Shown piece by piece: positions 1 through 7,185 of a DNA stretch of 15,937 nucleotides; the stretch's first letter is position 1, and each line of letters opens with the position of its first letter. A program made the position numbers and the translations under genes. The DNA lies in the NCBI GenBank assembly GCA_903901905.1, contig CAIUSQ010000028.1:1-15937 (forward strand), in the 5' to 3' direction. The DNA comes from an uncultured Actinomycetes bacterium (GTDB taxonomy: Bacteria; Actinomycetota; Actinomycetes; Nanopelagicales; Nanopelagicaceae). The notes beneath the pieces were generated by a model, which was not told the origin of the DNA, searched no databases, and saw only the letters and a list, made by a program, of their open reading frames with translations.

Positions 1-382
1 GATCTCGGTGTTCAACAATGTGCTGAGCACTGCTCTTTGCAGCCTCTTGCACCTTTCTCTTTTCACCAAGCGCGATTCGGTCACCCGAAGCGATCTCACC
101 GATGGAGAATCCTGTATATGCAGTTAGTTGCTGCGATCGTGCAAAGATGGTGAAGCCCTTGAGCACCATTCCATCTTTGACTATGTCATCTTCACCTGCG
201 GTCAGTGCAACAAGTGCACGGCCCCCGCGGTATCTACGTCCGCCAACACCAATAGCCATAGTGCCCTGCTTGCGCAGACTACGAATATCGTCTTGGAAAA
301 TCTTTGCTTGTTTGTAGGCAAACCAGAGCTGAAACAGCCACATGATGCCGATAAGAATAAAAAGTTTGCCTAGATTGCTCAT
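1..382 (-). CDS. gutM: GutM-like glucitol operon activator, C-terminus cut by window edge
   Basis: The minus-strand frame from the ATG at 382 stays open to the window edge, giving 127 residues without a stop. It begins with a hydrophobic, probably membrane-spanning segment at about residues 5-23, then a basic stretch. The body follows the GutM family pattern: a KQGTMAIGVGGRRYRGGRALVAL block near residues 38-60, then DGMVLKGFTIFAR and a YTGFSIGEI block. This corresponds to the E. coli GutM segments QQGRVGVGRSSGRF and LFMKGLTVFARP, which I compared from memory. GutM is known as an accessory activator of the glucitol/sorbitol PTS operon. The start overlaps the stop of the SorC-type regulator as ATGA (382-379), so the two are probably translationally coupled. 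Family assignment is fairly firm. The sugar, and whether PTS permease genes follow to the left, are inferred. Confidence 0.8.
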   Translation of the reverse strand, partial: MSNLGKLFILIGIMWLFQLWFAYKQAKIFQDDIRSLRKQGTMAIGVGGRRYRGGRALVALTAGEDDIVKDGMVLKGFTIFARSQQLTAYTGFSIGEIASGDRIALGEKRKVQEAAKSSAQHIVEHRD

Positions 383-1353
383 GCGCTCTTGACCGCCGAT
401 GGTTGTAGGGATTTAACAACAGAGTTAGCACATGCTAAATCCACAATTAAGGTATCGATCAATCCTGCATTGGCAGCCCCCACCACACCGGCCACCTTCT
501 CGGCACCTGAGGCGACCCCGATCACGCGAGGGATGTTTTTAATCTCTTCTAAGGTAAGTCCGATTACACGGCCATCCATGGTTGAGGAAAGTGATGAACC
601 ATCTTTCTTATAGAAGCGAGCTGCAATATCTCCGGCATAGTTTGAAGCCAGAGCCTCACGATCGGCCTTTGCGATTTTAAATTCAGAAAAGACCATCTCA
701 CTAGATGATGAACCAGCTGAGCCGATTCCAACCAATGCCACATGTGCACCGCGTGCAAGCTGGAGTGATTTTGCGATGCTCTCTTCTTCCAATAGCGAGT
801 CGCGCACCTTGGTGCTGTTAACGACAACTGGAGATAAAAATGGAATGAATTGAGCGTTGAGGTTCTTAGCTAAGTTGCGGCCAAGCTCCTCTGCGCTCAC
901 TGATGTGCTTACAGATGAGAGTGAGCCCATGAGTTGGGTGACTTTAAGGCCAGACAGAGTCTCTGAGTGAGCGTTGACCACAGTTGCCTCAAGGCCCCGG
1001 CCCCAAGAGATTGCAATGGTTTGGTTATCGCGCAGATCTTTCAAAAGCGCGCTCGCAGCTGCTCGCCCGATTGTGTTGAGCGTTAAATCGTTGGACTCAG
1101 TTGCAATTACCTGCACATCTTTAATCTTGAGTAGTTCTGAAAGCTGAGTAGAAAGTGATTCATGCTTGTGTGTTGGGGAGACAATCTTGATCTCTACAAA
1201 ACCAAAGCGCTTTGCATCAGAGAGCATGCGCGAAACATTTGATCTAGATGTATTGAGTTTGGATGCCACTTGATCTTGCGAATAGTGCCCCTCGTAATAC
1301 AGGCGTGCTGCGCGCAGAATTAACTCCGTTTCGCGCTGCTTCACTATCGTCAC
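379..1353 (-). CDS. SorC/DeoR-type sugar-binding transcriptional regulator
   Basis: A 324-residue protein of normal SorC-family length. Residues 25-47 form a helix-turn-helix (SQDQVASKLNTSRSNVSRML). The rest matches the SorC effector-binding domain, with TIAISWGRGL near 110-120 and the closing block GRVIGLTLEEIKNIPRVIGV followed by GAEKVAGVVGAANAGLIDTLIVD. Members bind a phosphorylated sugar and control the adjacent sugar-uptake operon. The start is GTG at 1353: an in-frame stop lies three codons upstream and no in-frame ATG is near. A second GTG at 1344 is possible. The stop overlaps the GutM ATG, so the likely target is a glucitol-like PTS operon. Two inverted repeats in the 127-bp region upstream are candidate operators. 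The family is clear and the ligand is not. Confidence 0.88.
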   Translation of the reverse strand: MTIVKQRETELILRAARLYYEGHYSQDQVASKLNTSRSNVSRMLSDAKRFGFVEIKIVSPTHKHESLSTQLSELLKIKDVQVIATESNDLTLNTIGRAAASALLKDLRDNQTIAISWGRGLEATVVNAHSETLSGLKVTQLMGSLSSVSTSVSAEELGRNLAKNLNAQFIPFLSPVVVNSTKVRDSLLEEESIAKSLQLARGAHVALVGIGSAGSSSSEMVFSEFKIAKADREALASNYAGDIAARFYKKDGSSLSSTMDGRVIGLTLEEIKNIPRVIGVASGAEKVAGVVGAANAGLIDTLIVDLACANSVVKSLQPSAVKSA

Positions 1354-1381
1354 ATCCGTTCATTAATTGAGCAATTGGTCT

Positions 1382-1401
1382 AGTGTGCATTGCTTCACAC
1401 T
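1382..1401. promoter_or_regulatory. Inverted repeat upstream of sorC-type gene
   Basis: Perfect 6-bp arms AGTGTG and CACACT are separated by 8 bases, 29 bp before the regulator start. No T-run follows on either strand, so a terminator is unlikely. An operator for the regulator itself is possible but unproven. Confidence 0.3.
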
Positions 1402-1439
1402 GGGAAATCAAGCACATACGCCCAAAATTTAGTAACAAA

Positions 1440-1459
1440 TTAGTACTAGGGAGTACCAA
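1440..1459. promoter_or_regulatory. Candidate operator, inverted repeat GTACT-AGGG-AGTAC
   Basis: The 20-bp site TTAGTACTAGGGAGTACCAA has perfect 5-bp arms around a 4-bp centre, plus an outer TT/AA pair. It lies between the ptsI stop and the sorC-type start, where autoregulation by a SorC protein would be expected. No binding evidence is visible beyond symmetry and position. Confidence 0.35.
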
Positions 1460-1480
1460 CAAGCATCACATTGAAGAGCA

Positions 1481-3169
1481 CTAGAGGCCCAGATTGGCTA
1501 GCTCCACTAGTTCATTACGGGCAGAGTTTTTTGCCTCTGTGGCTGTATTTGCCGCTATCGCTTCCTTGCCGGCCTGGATCAACTGCTGAGATGAATGGGC
1601 TGTAATCGCCTGGGCGACATCGGTCAGGGTGGCAACACTGCAGGAAAGTGAAGAGACGCCCATGCCCACTAGGACAGATGCCAATGTTGGATCAGATGCC
1701 GCTTCACCACAGACACCAACTGGGCAGTTATTTTTAATTCCGGCCTGTGCAATTTGATGAACTGCGCGCAATAGGGCTGGCTGCCAGGGGTCATTAAATC
1801 CTGCAAGCTCTGCAGATTCACGATCTGCTGCATGTAGATACTGGCCCAAATCATTTGTACCGATAGAAACAAAATGACAAACCTTTGTAATTTCATCGGC
1901 AAGGAAAACCGCTGCAGGTACTTCAATCATTACGCCAGCTTTTTCTAAACCATACTCTTTGGCAAGTGCTACAAAGTTTTTTGCCTCTTCTGGCAATGTG
2001 ATCATCGGTGCCATTACCCAGACTTCAGCTTTAGTCGCCTTTGCAGCAGCTGCGATTGCTTGCAACTGTGTGCGAAGCAGGTTTTCATGCTTATTAATTG
2101 TGCGATAACCACGAACACCTAACGCTGGGTTTGGCTCGTTATCAAAAGTAATGAAAGCCATTGGCTTATCAGCGCCAGCATCTAATGTTCTGATAATTAC
2201 TTTTTGATTGTTAAAGGGAGTGAAAAGCTCTGTGTAAATTGCCGTCTGTTCTTGAAGAGTTGGCGCATCGTTTCGGTCTAAGTACAAAAGCTCTGTGCGA
2301 AGCAGACCAACACCGTCGGCGCCAGCTGTAACTGCAGCAACAGTGTCTTCAATACGACCAATGTTTGCATAGATTGGAACAACAACATTATCTGTTGTTA
2401 CATAGCCATCTTTAGATCTAGTAACAGTTCTTGATTTACGGGCTTTAATCTTTTCAATCTTGCTCTCAATTGCTGATTTAACAGTTGAATCTGGATTAAA
2501 TACAACCGCACCTGTTGTCGCATCTACAGCCACCATTGCATTTGGTGAAGCTATTGCAGCTTGTACAACTCCGGGACAGGCAACAATGGCTGGGATTCCA
2601 TTGGATCTAGCGATAATTGCTGTGTGGCTAGTTGGACCACCACCTGCAGTGACAATTGCTAAAACTTTATCTGTCTCTAAATCTGCAGTATCTGCAGGGG
2701 ATAAGTCCTGTGCAATAAGAACTGTTGGAAGATCAAAATGTGGAATCTCAGGATATGAAGTACCTGCAATCTCACACAGCACACGATCTCTAATGTTTGC
2801 AACGTCACTCACACGCTCTGCTAAATAACCACCAGATGCAGTCAATAACTCCTGAAAAACCTCTGTTGCTTTAACCATTGCATAACTAGCTGTACGGCCT
2901 CCTGCGATAAATGCTGCTGCTTCTTCTGCGATAGCAGGATCAGTTGCTATCTCTGCCATTGCAATCAAAATCTCATGGAGCTCTCCAGTTGTACGGGCAG
3001 CTCGTGAATCTAAATCAGCACCCACTCGTGCAATAGCATCGGTTAATGCCTGTGTCTCTTCTTCGGGGCTTAACTGTGATTGCTGTGCATCTGCAACTGG
3101 AATATCAGTGTTGAGCAAAAAGAATGGGCCAATTGCTGCACCAGAACTTGCAGGTATACCAGTGAGCAT
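1481..3169 (-). CDS. ptsI: Phosphoenolpyruvate-protein phosphotransferase (PTS enzyme I)
   Basis: Enzyme I takes phosphate from PEP and passes it to HPr in the cytoplasm, the first step for all PTS sugars. The 562-residue length is normal for the family. The N-terminal phosphohistidine signature GGPTSHTAIIARSNGIPAIV puts the active His at 182. The PEP-binding C-terminal half shows LLRTE (Arg291), RTLDAGADKP (327-336), GVMIEVPAA, SIGTNDLGQY and the CGEAASDP loop with catalytic Cys487, so the enzyme appears complete. AAAGGAC precedes the ATG as a ribosome binding site. The start lies 30 nt after the E2 stop on the same strand, so it probably shares a transcript with the dehydrogenase genes. Its partner HPr is encoded divergently at 6437. 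Confidence 0.97.
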   Translation of the reverse strand: MLTGIPASSGAAIGPFFLLNTDIPVADAQQSQLSPEEETQALTDAIARVGADLDSRAARTTGELHEILIAMAEIATDPAIAEEAAAFIAGGRTASYAMVKATEVFQELLTASGGYLAERVSDVANIRDRVLCEIAGTSYPEIPHFDLPTVLIAQDLSPADTADLETDKVLAIVTAGGGPTSHTAIIARSNGIPAIVACPGVVQAAIASPNAMVAVDATTGAVVFNPDSTVKSAIESKIEKIKARKSRTVTRSKDGYVTTDNVVVPIYANIGRIEDTVAAVTAGADGVGLLRTELLYLDRNDAPTLQEQTAIYTELFTPFNNQKVIIRTLDAGADKPMAFITFDNEPNPALGVRGYRTINKHENLLRTQLQAIAAAAKATKAEVWVMAPMITLPEEAKNFVALAKEYGLEKAGVMIEVPAAVFLADEITKVCHFVSIGTNDLGQYLHAADRESAELAGFNDPWQPALLRAVHQIAQAGIKNNCPVGVCGEAASDPTLASVLVGMGVSSLSCSVATLTDVAQAITAHSSQQLIQAGKEAIAANTATEAKNSARNELVELANLGL

Positions 3170-3199
3170 TTTGTGTGGATGTCCTTTTGTTTGGGGCTT

Positions 3200-4363
3200 C
3201 TACAGGGAAGCGATGAGAGCATCTAAAAGTAGTGCACCATCATAAAAGTCACAGATGTTTAGATCAATAGTTAATGAAATATTTTTTGTGCTCTCACTGT
3301 CATAACCAATCGTTAGTGACGTAACTTGATTTGGGAAAAGCAACGGTGTTGCAGAACTCATGGAGTACGTGGTCAGATCAAATATTGTTGTAGTTCCACC
3401 ACTGAGCATTGCAATTGGCACTTTGCCATTTTTTGCAGCATCAGATGTAGATGAAACCAGCGTTCGCAATTCTTCTACACTAATCAAATCAGGATCTCTA
3501 AAGACTGGAAGGGCGCTTCCGTATTTAGATTCAATAATGAGTGAAACGCCAACATGTTGATGCACAGCTATATCTGGTCGTCCTCGCAAAACTTTGGCCC
3601 AAGCAGATATCAACTGTGCGTGATCAAAGATTGCATTCGCACGGCGATTAAATGAAGCTTGAGCGATACCGCGAGTCATTTCAATTCCCTTAGCGATCAG
3701 GGCTTTGTTTGCTGCTTGTCGTTTTAATACTGCTGGATCAATTTGTGCAGAGTTCACATCTGAGAATGTAATTGTTCTATCCGGCCCAGTTGGATGCACA
3801 GTGCGAAGATCAATTCCACGATTAGCTGCTTCTACTCGAGCTTTAGGAACAGCTTTGACAGATGTGTTAACAATTTTTGGAGCAGTAACTACAGGTGCAG
3901 CAACAATAGGTGCAGGAGTAATTACCGGAGCAACTGGCGCTGCAACTACAGGAGCAACTACAACCGGTGCAACCGGCGGTGGAGTTGGTGCAACAGGTTG
4001 TACAACGGGGGCTGCAACTACAGGAGCAACGGGAGCAGGAACTACTGGAGGCACTGGTTCTGCAACTGGAGCAGCAGGGGTTGCTGAATCTCCACCGAAA
4101 TCAAAGGCCATGACCTCTGTTTCTGTAAGCATGATTAATACTGGCTTACCGATTTCAATTACATCACCTGGATTACCAACTAAAGTTTCGATAACTCCAT
4201 CTGCAGGTGCTTCAACTTCCATATCAATTTTGTCGGTCATGACTTCAAATAAAACATCGCCTGATTTAACCTGGTCACCAACTTTTACATGGAAAAGCAG
4301 AAGCTCTCCAGTTTCCATAGTCATGCTCATCTTTGGCATAACAACGGGATATTTGAAACTCAT
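3200..4363 (-). CDS. Dihydrolipoamide acyltransferase (E2) with degenerate catalytic domain
   Basis: E2 forms the core of 2-oxoacid dehydrogenase complexes and carries acyl groups on lipoamide. Residues 1-80 are one lipoyl domain with the lipoyl-lysine motif TDKID (Lys45). Residues 92-165 are a long Pro/Ala/Val linker. Residues 170-204 form a peripheral subunit-binding domain ([20 protein letters not shown]). The acyltransferase domain, about 217-387, is recognisable from [17 protein letters not shown] and GGTTTIFDL. It is about 170 residues where the family has roughly 230, and seems to lack part of its N-terminal portion. The C-terminal catalytic motif, normally HxxxDG, reads CDFYDG (371-376), so Cys replaces the catalytic His. 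The start overlaps the E1-beta stop as ATGA. E2-type architecture is certain; catalytic competence is in doubt. No E3 gene lies in the window. Confidence 0.88.
   Translation of the reverse strand: MSFKYPVVMPKMSMTMETGELLLFHVKVGDQVKSGDVLFEVMTDKIDMEVEAPADGVIETLVGNPGDVIEIGKPVLIMLTETEVMAFDFGGDSATPAAPVAEPVPPVVPAPVAPVVAAPVVQPVAPTPPPVAPVVVAPVVAAPVAPVITPAPIVAAPVVTAPKIVNTSVKAVPKARVEAANRGIDLRTVHPTGPDRTITFSDVNSAQIDPAVLKRQAANKALIAKGIEMTRGIAQASFNRRANAIFDHAQLISAWAKVLRGRPDIAVHQHVGVSLIIESKYGSALPVFRDPDLISVEELRTLVSSTSDAAKNGKVPIAMLSGGTTTIFDLTTYSMSSATPLLFPNQVTSLTIGYDSESTKNISLTIDLNICDFYDGALLLDALIASL
3868..4090 (-). repeat. Low-complexity Ala/Pro/Val linker coding stretch in E2
   Basis: Imperfect short repeats encode APVV/PVAP-like units of the flexible linker between the lipoyl and subunit-binding domains. 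Swinging-arm linkers of this composition are normal for E2. The same composition creates a Gly/Ala/Thr-rich open frame on the opposite strand that is not a gene. Confidence 0.75.
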
Positions 4364-5358
4364 CGCCAGTTTTTAACAATCTCGCGAGCAGCAGTTTCAA
4401 TGTCTTCAATTTGAGGAACTGCGGCTTTTTCTAGCTGAGGTGCATATGGGATAGGAATATTCATGCCGGCTAGGCGCTTGATTGGTGCAATAAGTGAGCC
4501 AAATGATGATGAGCCAGCCATCTGTGCAATAACTTCATTAATAAATCCTGCATGTGCTGGACCTTCTTGAACAACCATAAGACGACCAGTTTTTTCAACT
4601 GATTCATACACAGGTTGCATATCAAGTGGCGATAAAGTGCGTGGATCGATTAACGTAACTGAGATTCCTTCGGCAGCTAATTTCTCGCAGACTTCATAAC
4701 TCTTATTAACCATGATTCCTGTTGCAACAATCGTTAAATCTTTTCCGTCACGCACAACTTTGGCAACACCTAAAGGAATGCGCTCCGCGCCTTCTGGAAC
4801 AGGATCTCTACCTGGGATCTTGTACAAGAGCTTGTGCTCTAAGAAAATAACAGGGTTTGGATCATCAATTGCTGCAAGTAATAAACCCTTTGCATCTGCA
4901 GGATTAGATGGCACTACAACTTTTAATCCAGGCACTGATGTAAACCATGGCTCTAAGTTTTGTGAGTGTTGAGCTGCAGCACCTGTTCCAGAGCCTTGCG
5001 GTGTACGCAAAACCATGGGCACGTGCAGAGCGCCACCTAACATAAAGTGAATCTTTGCTGCTTGGTTTGCAATCTGATCCATTGCTTGTGCCGTGAAATC
5101 TGAAAATTGAATCTCAACAATCGGACGCATTCCAGAAAGAGCAGCACCTACTGCAGCACCAACAATTCCAAGTTCTGCAATAGGTGTATCTAGTACTCGA
5201 TCTGATCCATAGCGGTGGTACATGTCTCCTGATACACCAAATGCACCGCCGTAAATTCCAACATCTTCTCCCAATAAAAATACTTCTGGGCGTTCATCAA
5301 ATGCGATGCTCATCGCTTCGCGGACTGCTTCTGCCATTGTTAACATGCGATCGCTCAT
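4360..5358 (-). CDS. 2-oxoacid (pyruvate/acetoin) dehydrogenase E1 component, beta subunit
   Basis: The beta chain pairs with E1-alpha to form the thiamine-diphosphate decarboxylase of the complex. The 332-residue length is typical. Family hallmarks are [18 protein letters not shown] near the N-terminus, [20 protein letters not shown], the [20 protein letters not shown] helix, [16 protein letters not shown] and the C-terminal transketolase-like domain with [12 protein letters not shown] and [11 protein letters not shown]. The ATG overlaps the E1-alpha stop as ATGA and is preceded by AGAAGG. The E2 gene overlaps its own stop in the same way, so the three subunits are translated together. Sequence features do not separate pyruvate from acetoin or other 2-oxoacid substrates. 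With enzyme I next door, pyruvate is the simplest inference. Confidence 0.94.
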   Translation of the reverse strand: MSDRMLTMAEAVREAMSIAFDERPEVFLLGEDVGIYGGAFGVSGDMYHRYGSDRVLDTPIAELGIVGAAVGAALSGMRPIVEIQFSDFTAQAMDQIANQAAKIHFMLGGALHVPMVLRTPQGSGTGAAAQHSQNLEPWFTSVPGLKVVVPSNPADAKGLLLAAIDDPNPVIFLEHKLLYKIPGRDPVPEGAERIPLGVAKVVRDGKDLTIVATGIMVNKSYEVCEKLAAEGISVTLIDPRTLSPLDMQPVYESVEKTGRLMVVQEGPAHAGFINEVIAQMAGSSSFGSLIAPIKRLAGMNIPIPYAPQLEKAAVPQIEDIETAAREIVKNWR

Positions 5359-6356
5359 GCTGACACCTTCTTAAATACAGCATCTAATAATCCAGCAGGA
5401 TCAGCAGATTTCGCCTTTACTGCCTCATTTACTGCAGCCACAATTGCATCTGTTGCTTCTTGTTGTATTGCATCGCACTGGGCTTGGGTCAACTTTTTTT
5501 GTTTGATTGCGCGAGCGATAAATTTTGGAATCGGATCCAAAAGGCGCCACTCTTCAATCTCTTCTTTTGTTCGATACAAGTTCTTATCTGATCGAGAGTG
5601 ACCTTTCCAACGGTATGTTTCAGCAATAATTAGCGTTGGTCCTTCACCTTTTTTGGCTCGATCTACGGCAATCTGCGCTGCTTCATACACTTCGACAACA
5701 TCATTTCCATTAACATTTACTCCTGGGATTCCATAACCCTTACCGCGGTCTGCCAAGTTATCGATTGCAAATGCTTTCTCAGTCGATGATGACATTCCAT
5801 ACTTGTTGTTTTCACAGAACAAAATCATTGGCAGTTTCCAGATTGCAGCTAAGTTTGCTGCTTCGTGGAACGCTCCCTCATTCATTGCGCCATCGCCAAA
5901 GAATGAAACAGCAACGGTTCCCTTTTTCATCATCTTGGATGCAAGCGCGGCCCCTGCTGCAATTGGAATTCCGCCACCAACAACACCGTTTGCACCTAGG
6001 TTTCCTGTTTCAACATCTGCAATGTGCATAGATCCACCGCGACCTCCGCAGTAACCAATCTCTTTTCCGAGTAGTTCTGCGATCATTCGAGTGAGGTCGG
6101 CACCTTTTGCAATGCAGTGACCATGCCCGCGGTGGGTTGATGTGATTTGATCTTGAATAGTTAACGCCATGCACATACCTGTTGGTGATGCTTCTTGTCC
6201 GATCGATAAGTGCATCGTGCCGTGCATCATTCCGCGTCCAAACAAATCTTCTACTGCTTCTTCAAATTTTCTTATTCGGCACATGTATAACAAGGCATGG
6301 CGTGCGTGTTCGGTTGACGACAATGGATGGCCCATAAGTAGGGGATTTGCGCTCAT
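5355..6356 (-). CDS. 2-oxoacid (pyruvate/acetoin) dehydrogenase E1 component, alpha subunit
   Basis: The alpha chain binds thiamine diphosphate and decarboxylates the 2-oxoacid. I start it at the ATG at 6356 (333 residues) because GAGGG lies about 8 nt upstream. An in-frame GTG at 6380 would add 8 residues but has no good binding site. Motifs by residue: HLSIGQEA near 49-56, RGHGH at 76-80, [14 protein letters not shown], the TPP motif from [15 protein letters not shown] (154 onward) to ENN (about 184), and [19 protein letters not shown] at 252-270. The last block resembles AcoA and some PDH alpha chains, so acetoin versus pyruvate cannot be decided from sequence. It is the first gene of the minus-strand block, with divergent ptsH 80 bp away. 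Confidence 0.94.
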   Translation of the reverse strand: MSANPLLMGHPLSSTEHARHALLYMCRIRKFEEAVEDLFGRGMMHGTMHLSIGQEASPTGMCMALTIQDQITSTHRGHGHCIAKGADLTRMIAELLGKEIGYCGGRGGSMHIADVETGNLGANGVVGGGIPIAAGAALASKMMKKGTVAVSFFGDGAMNEGAFHEAANLAAIWKLPMILFCENNKYGMSSSTEKAFAIDNLADRGKGYGIPGVNVNGNDVVEVYEAAQIAVDRAKKGEGPTLIIAETYRWKGHSRSDKNLYRTKEEIEEWRLLDPIPKFIARAIKQKKLTQAQCDAIQQEATDAIVAAVNEAVKAKSADPAGLLDAVFKKVSA

Positions 6357-6402
6357 TTTCTGACCCTCACATTTGTTCACACGGTTGAGTAGATGTTCCT
6401 AT

Positions 6403-6436
6403 TAAACACTACCTGTGCTCCCGTTACGATAGCCCA
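6403..6436 (+). promoter_or_regulatory. Putative leaderless promoter of ptsH
   Basis: A TACGAT -10 box at 6425-6430 ends 6 nt before the ptsH ATG, and TAAACA at 6403-6408 is a possible -35 with a 16-bp spacer. No Shine-Dalgarno sequence precedes the ATG. Together these fit transcription starting at or beside the start codon, which is common in actinobacteria. The 80-bp region also has to hold the promoter of the divergent E1-alpha gene, for which I see no convincing boxes. Confidence 0.5.
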
Positions 6437-6712
6437 ATGAAAGAATTTCGCTCTGTTGTGGCCGCTGCCGTTGGCCTTCATGCTCGACCAGCTGCTCTTT
6501 TTGCATCGACTGCAAAGGGCTCTGGAAATACAGTGCGTTTGGCAAAGATTGTTGATGGCGCTCCAACTACACCAGTTGATGGCGCGAGTGTCTTAAGAGT
6601 GATGACACTGGGAGTTAAATGCGGCGATGAAGTTCTTGTAACTGTTGAAGGCGAAAATGAAGAAGAAACCTCTGCCAAGTTACAAGAAATTGTTGAGAGC
6701 AACGATCATTGA
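6437..6712 (+). CDS. ptsH: PTS phosphocarrier protein HPr
   Basis: HPr accepts phosphate from enzyme I on His15 and gives it to sugar-specific EIIA domains. At 91 residues it has normal length. The active-site signature GLHARPAALF places the histidine exactly at position 15. The second signature, DGASVLRVMTLGVKCGDEV, puts Ser51 where Gram-positive HPr has its regulatory serine; phosphorylation of that serine is not implied here. The gene is divergent from the E1/E2/ptsI block and its stop overlaps the ispF start (TTGA), so it leads the ispF-cysS-rlmB unit. Placing ptsH there is unusual, because carD-ispD often precede ispF in actinobacteria. Together with ptsI it completes the general PTS pair. 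Confidence 0.96.
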   Translation: MKEFRSVVAAAVGLHARPAALFASTAKGSGNTVRLAKIVDGAPTTPVDGASVLRVMTLGVKCGDEVLVTVEGENEEETSAKLQEIVESNDH

Positions 6713-7185
6713 ATTCTAAATTACGAACTGGCATAGGAATTGATGCCCACCAATTTGGTGATAGCGGGCCACTTGCGCTCGCAGGTTTGGTTTGGCCAGA
6801 AACAAAAAAACTAGTTGGACACTCAGATGGTGACGCAGCTGCGCATGCAATTTGTGACGCTGTTTTATCTGCATGCCAGTTAGGTGATGTCGGAAGTTTT
6901 TTTGGAGTTGATAAACCAGAAATGGCTGGAATATCTGGAAGTGAAATGATTACGCAGGTGCGAGATTTCGTAGCTAAAAAAGGTTTTGCCATCAACAATG
7001 TTGCAGTGCAAATTATTGGTAATGCACCAAATATTTCATCACGAAGAGATGAGGCGCAATCGGTTTTATCCGAATCACTAGGAGCACCTGTTTCGGTATC
7101 AGGAACCACGACAGATTCCATGGGATTTACGGGTCGCGGTGAAGGTGTGTGTGCAATAGCAACTGCGTTGGTACAGATTCCGTGA
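6709..7185 (+). CDS. ispF: 2-C-methyl-D-erythritol 2,4-cyclodiphosphate synthase
   Basis: IspF closes the cyclodiphosphate ring in the MEP route to isoprenoids, releasing CMP. The 158-residue length is standard. Metal-binding residues appear as GIDAHQF (Asp12, His14) and in the VGHSDGDAAAHA block (His38, His46). LGDVGSFFGVDKP and the C-terminal TTTDSMGFTGRGEGV match the trimer active site. The start is TTG at 6709, overlapping the ptsH stop as TTGA. No ATG lies close to the conserved N-terminus, so coupling to ptsH translation is likely. IspD, which often adjoins IspF, is absent from the window. Its stop in turn overlaps the cysS GTG. Confidence 0.95.
   Translation: MNSKLRTGIGIDAHQFGDSGPLALAGLVWPETKKLVGHSDGDAAAHAICDAVLSACQLGDVGSFFGVDKPEMAGISGSEMITQVRDFVAKKGFAINNVAVQIIGNAPNISSRRDEAQSVLSESLGAPVSVSGTTTDSMGFTGRGEGVCAIATALVQIP

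Noticed and set aside
102..373. Two overlapping short plus-strand open frames
   Set aside because: The opposite strand reads as GutM over the same bases, with a coupled start and conserved family blocks.
1382..1401. A rho-independent terminator after ptsI
   Set aside because: The hairpin arms are only 6 bp with an 8-base loop and no T-run follows on the minus strand.
3705..4376. A 223-codon open frame on the plus strand, rich in Gly/Ala/Thr
   Set aside because: It lies antisense to the E2 gene and its composition is the mirror of the Ala/Pro/Val linker. It has no ribosome site or recognisable domain.
6615..7121. A 168-codon open frame on the minus strand
   Set aside because: It is antisense to ptsH and ispF, both of which have complete conserved motifs. 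It matches nothing I recognise.
7149..7181. An upstream GTG start for cysS adding 11 residues
   Set aside because: It lies inside ispF. GTG 7182 gives the standard N-terminus and a GTGA overlap with the ispF stop.
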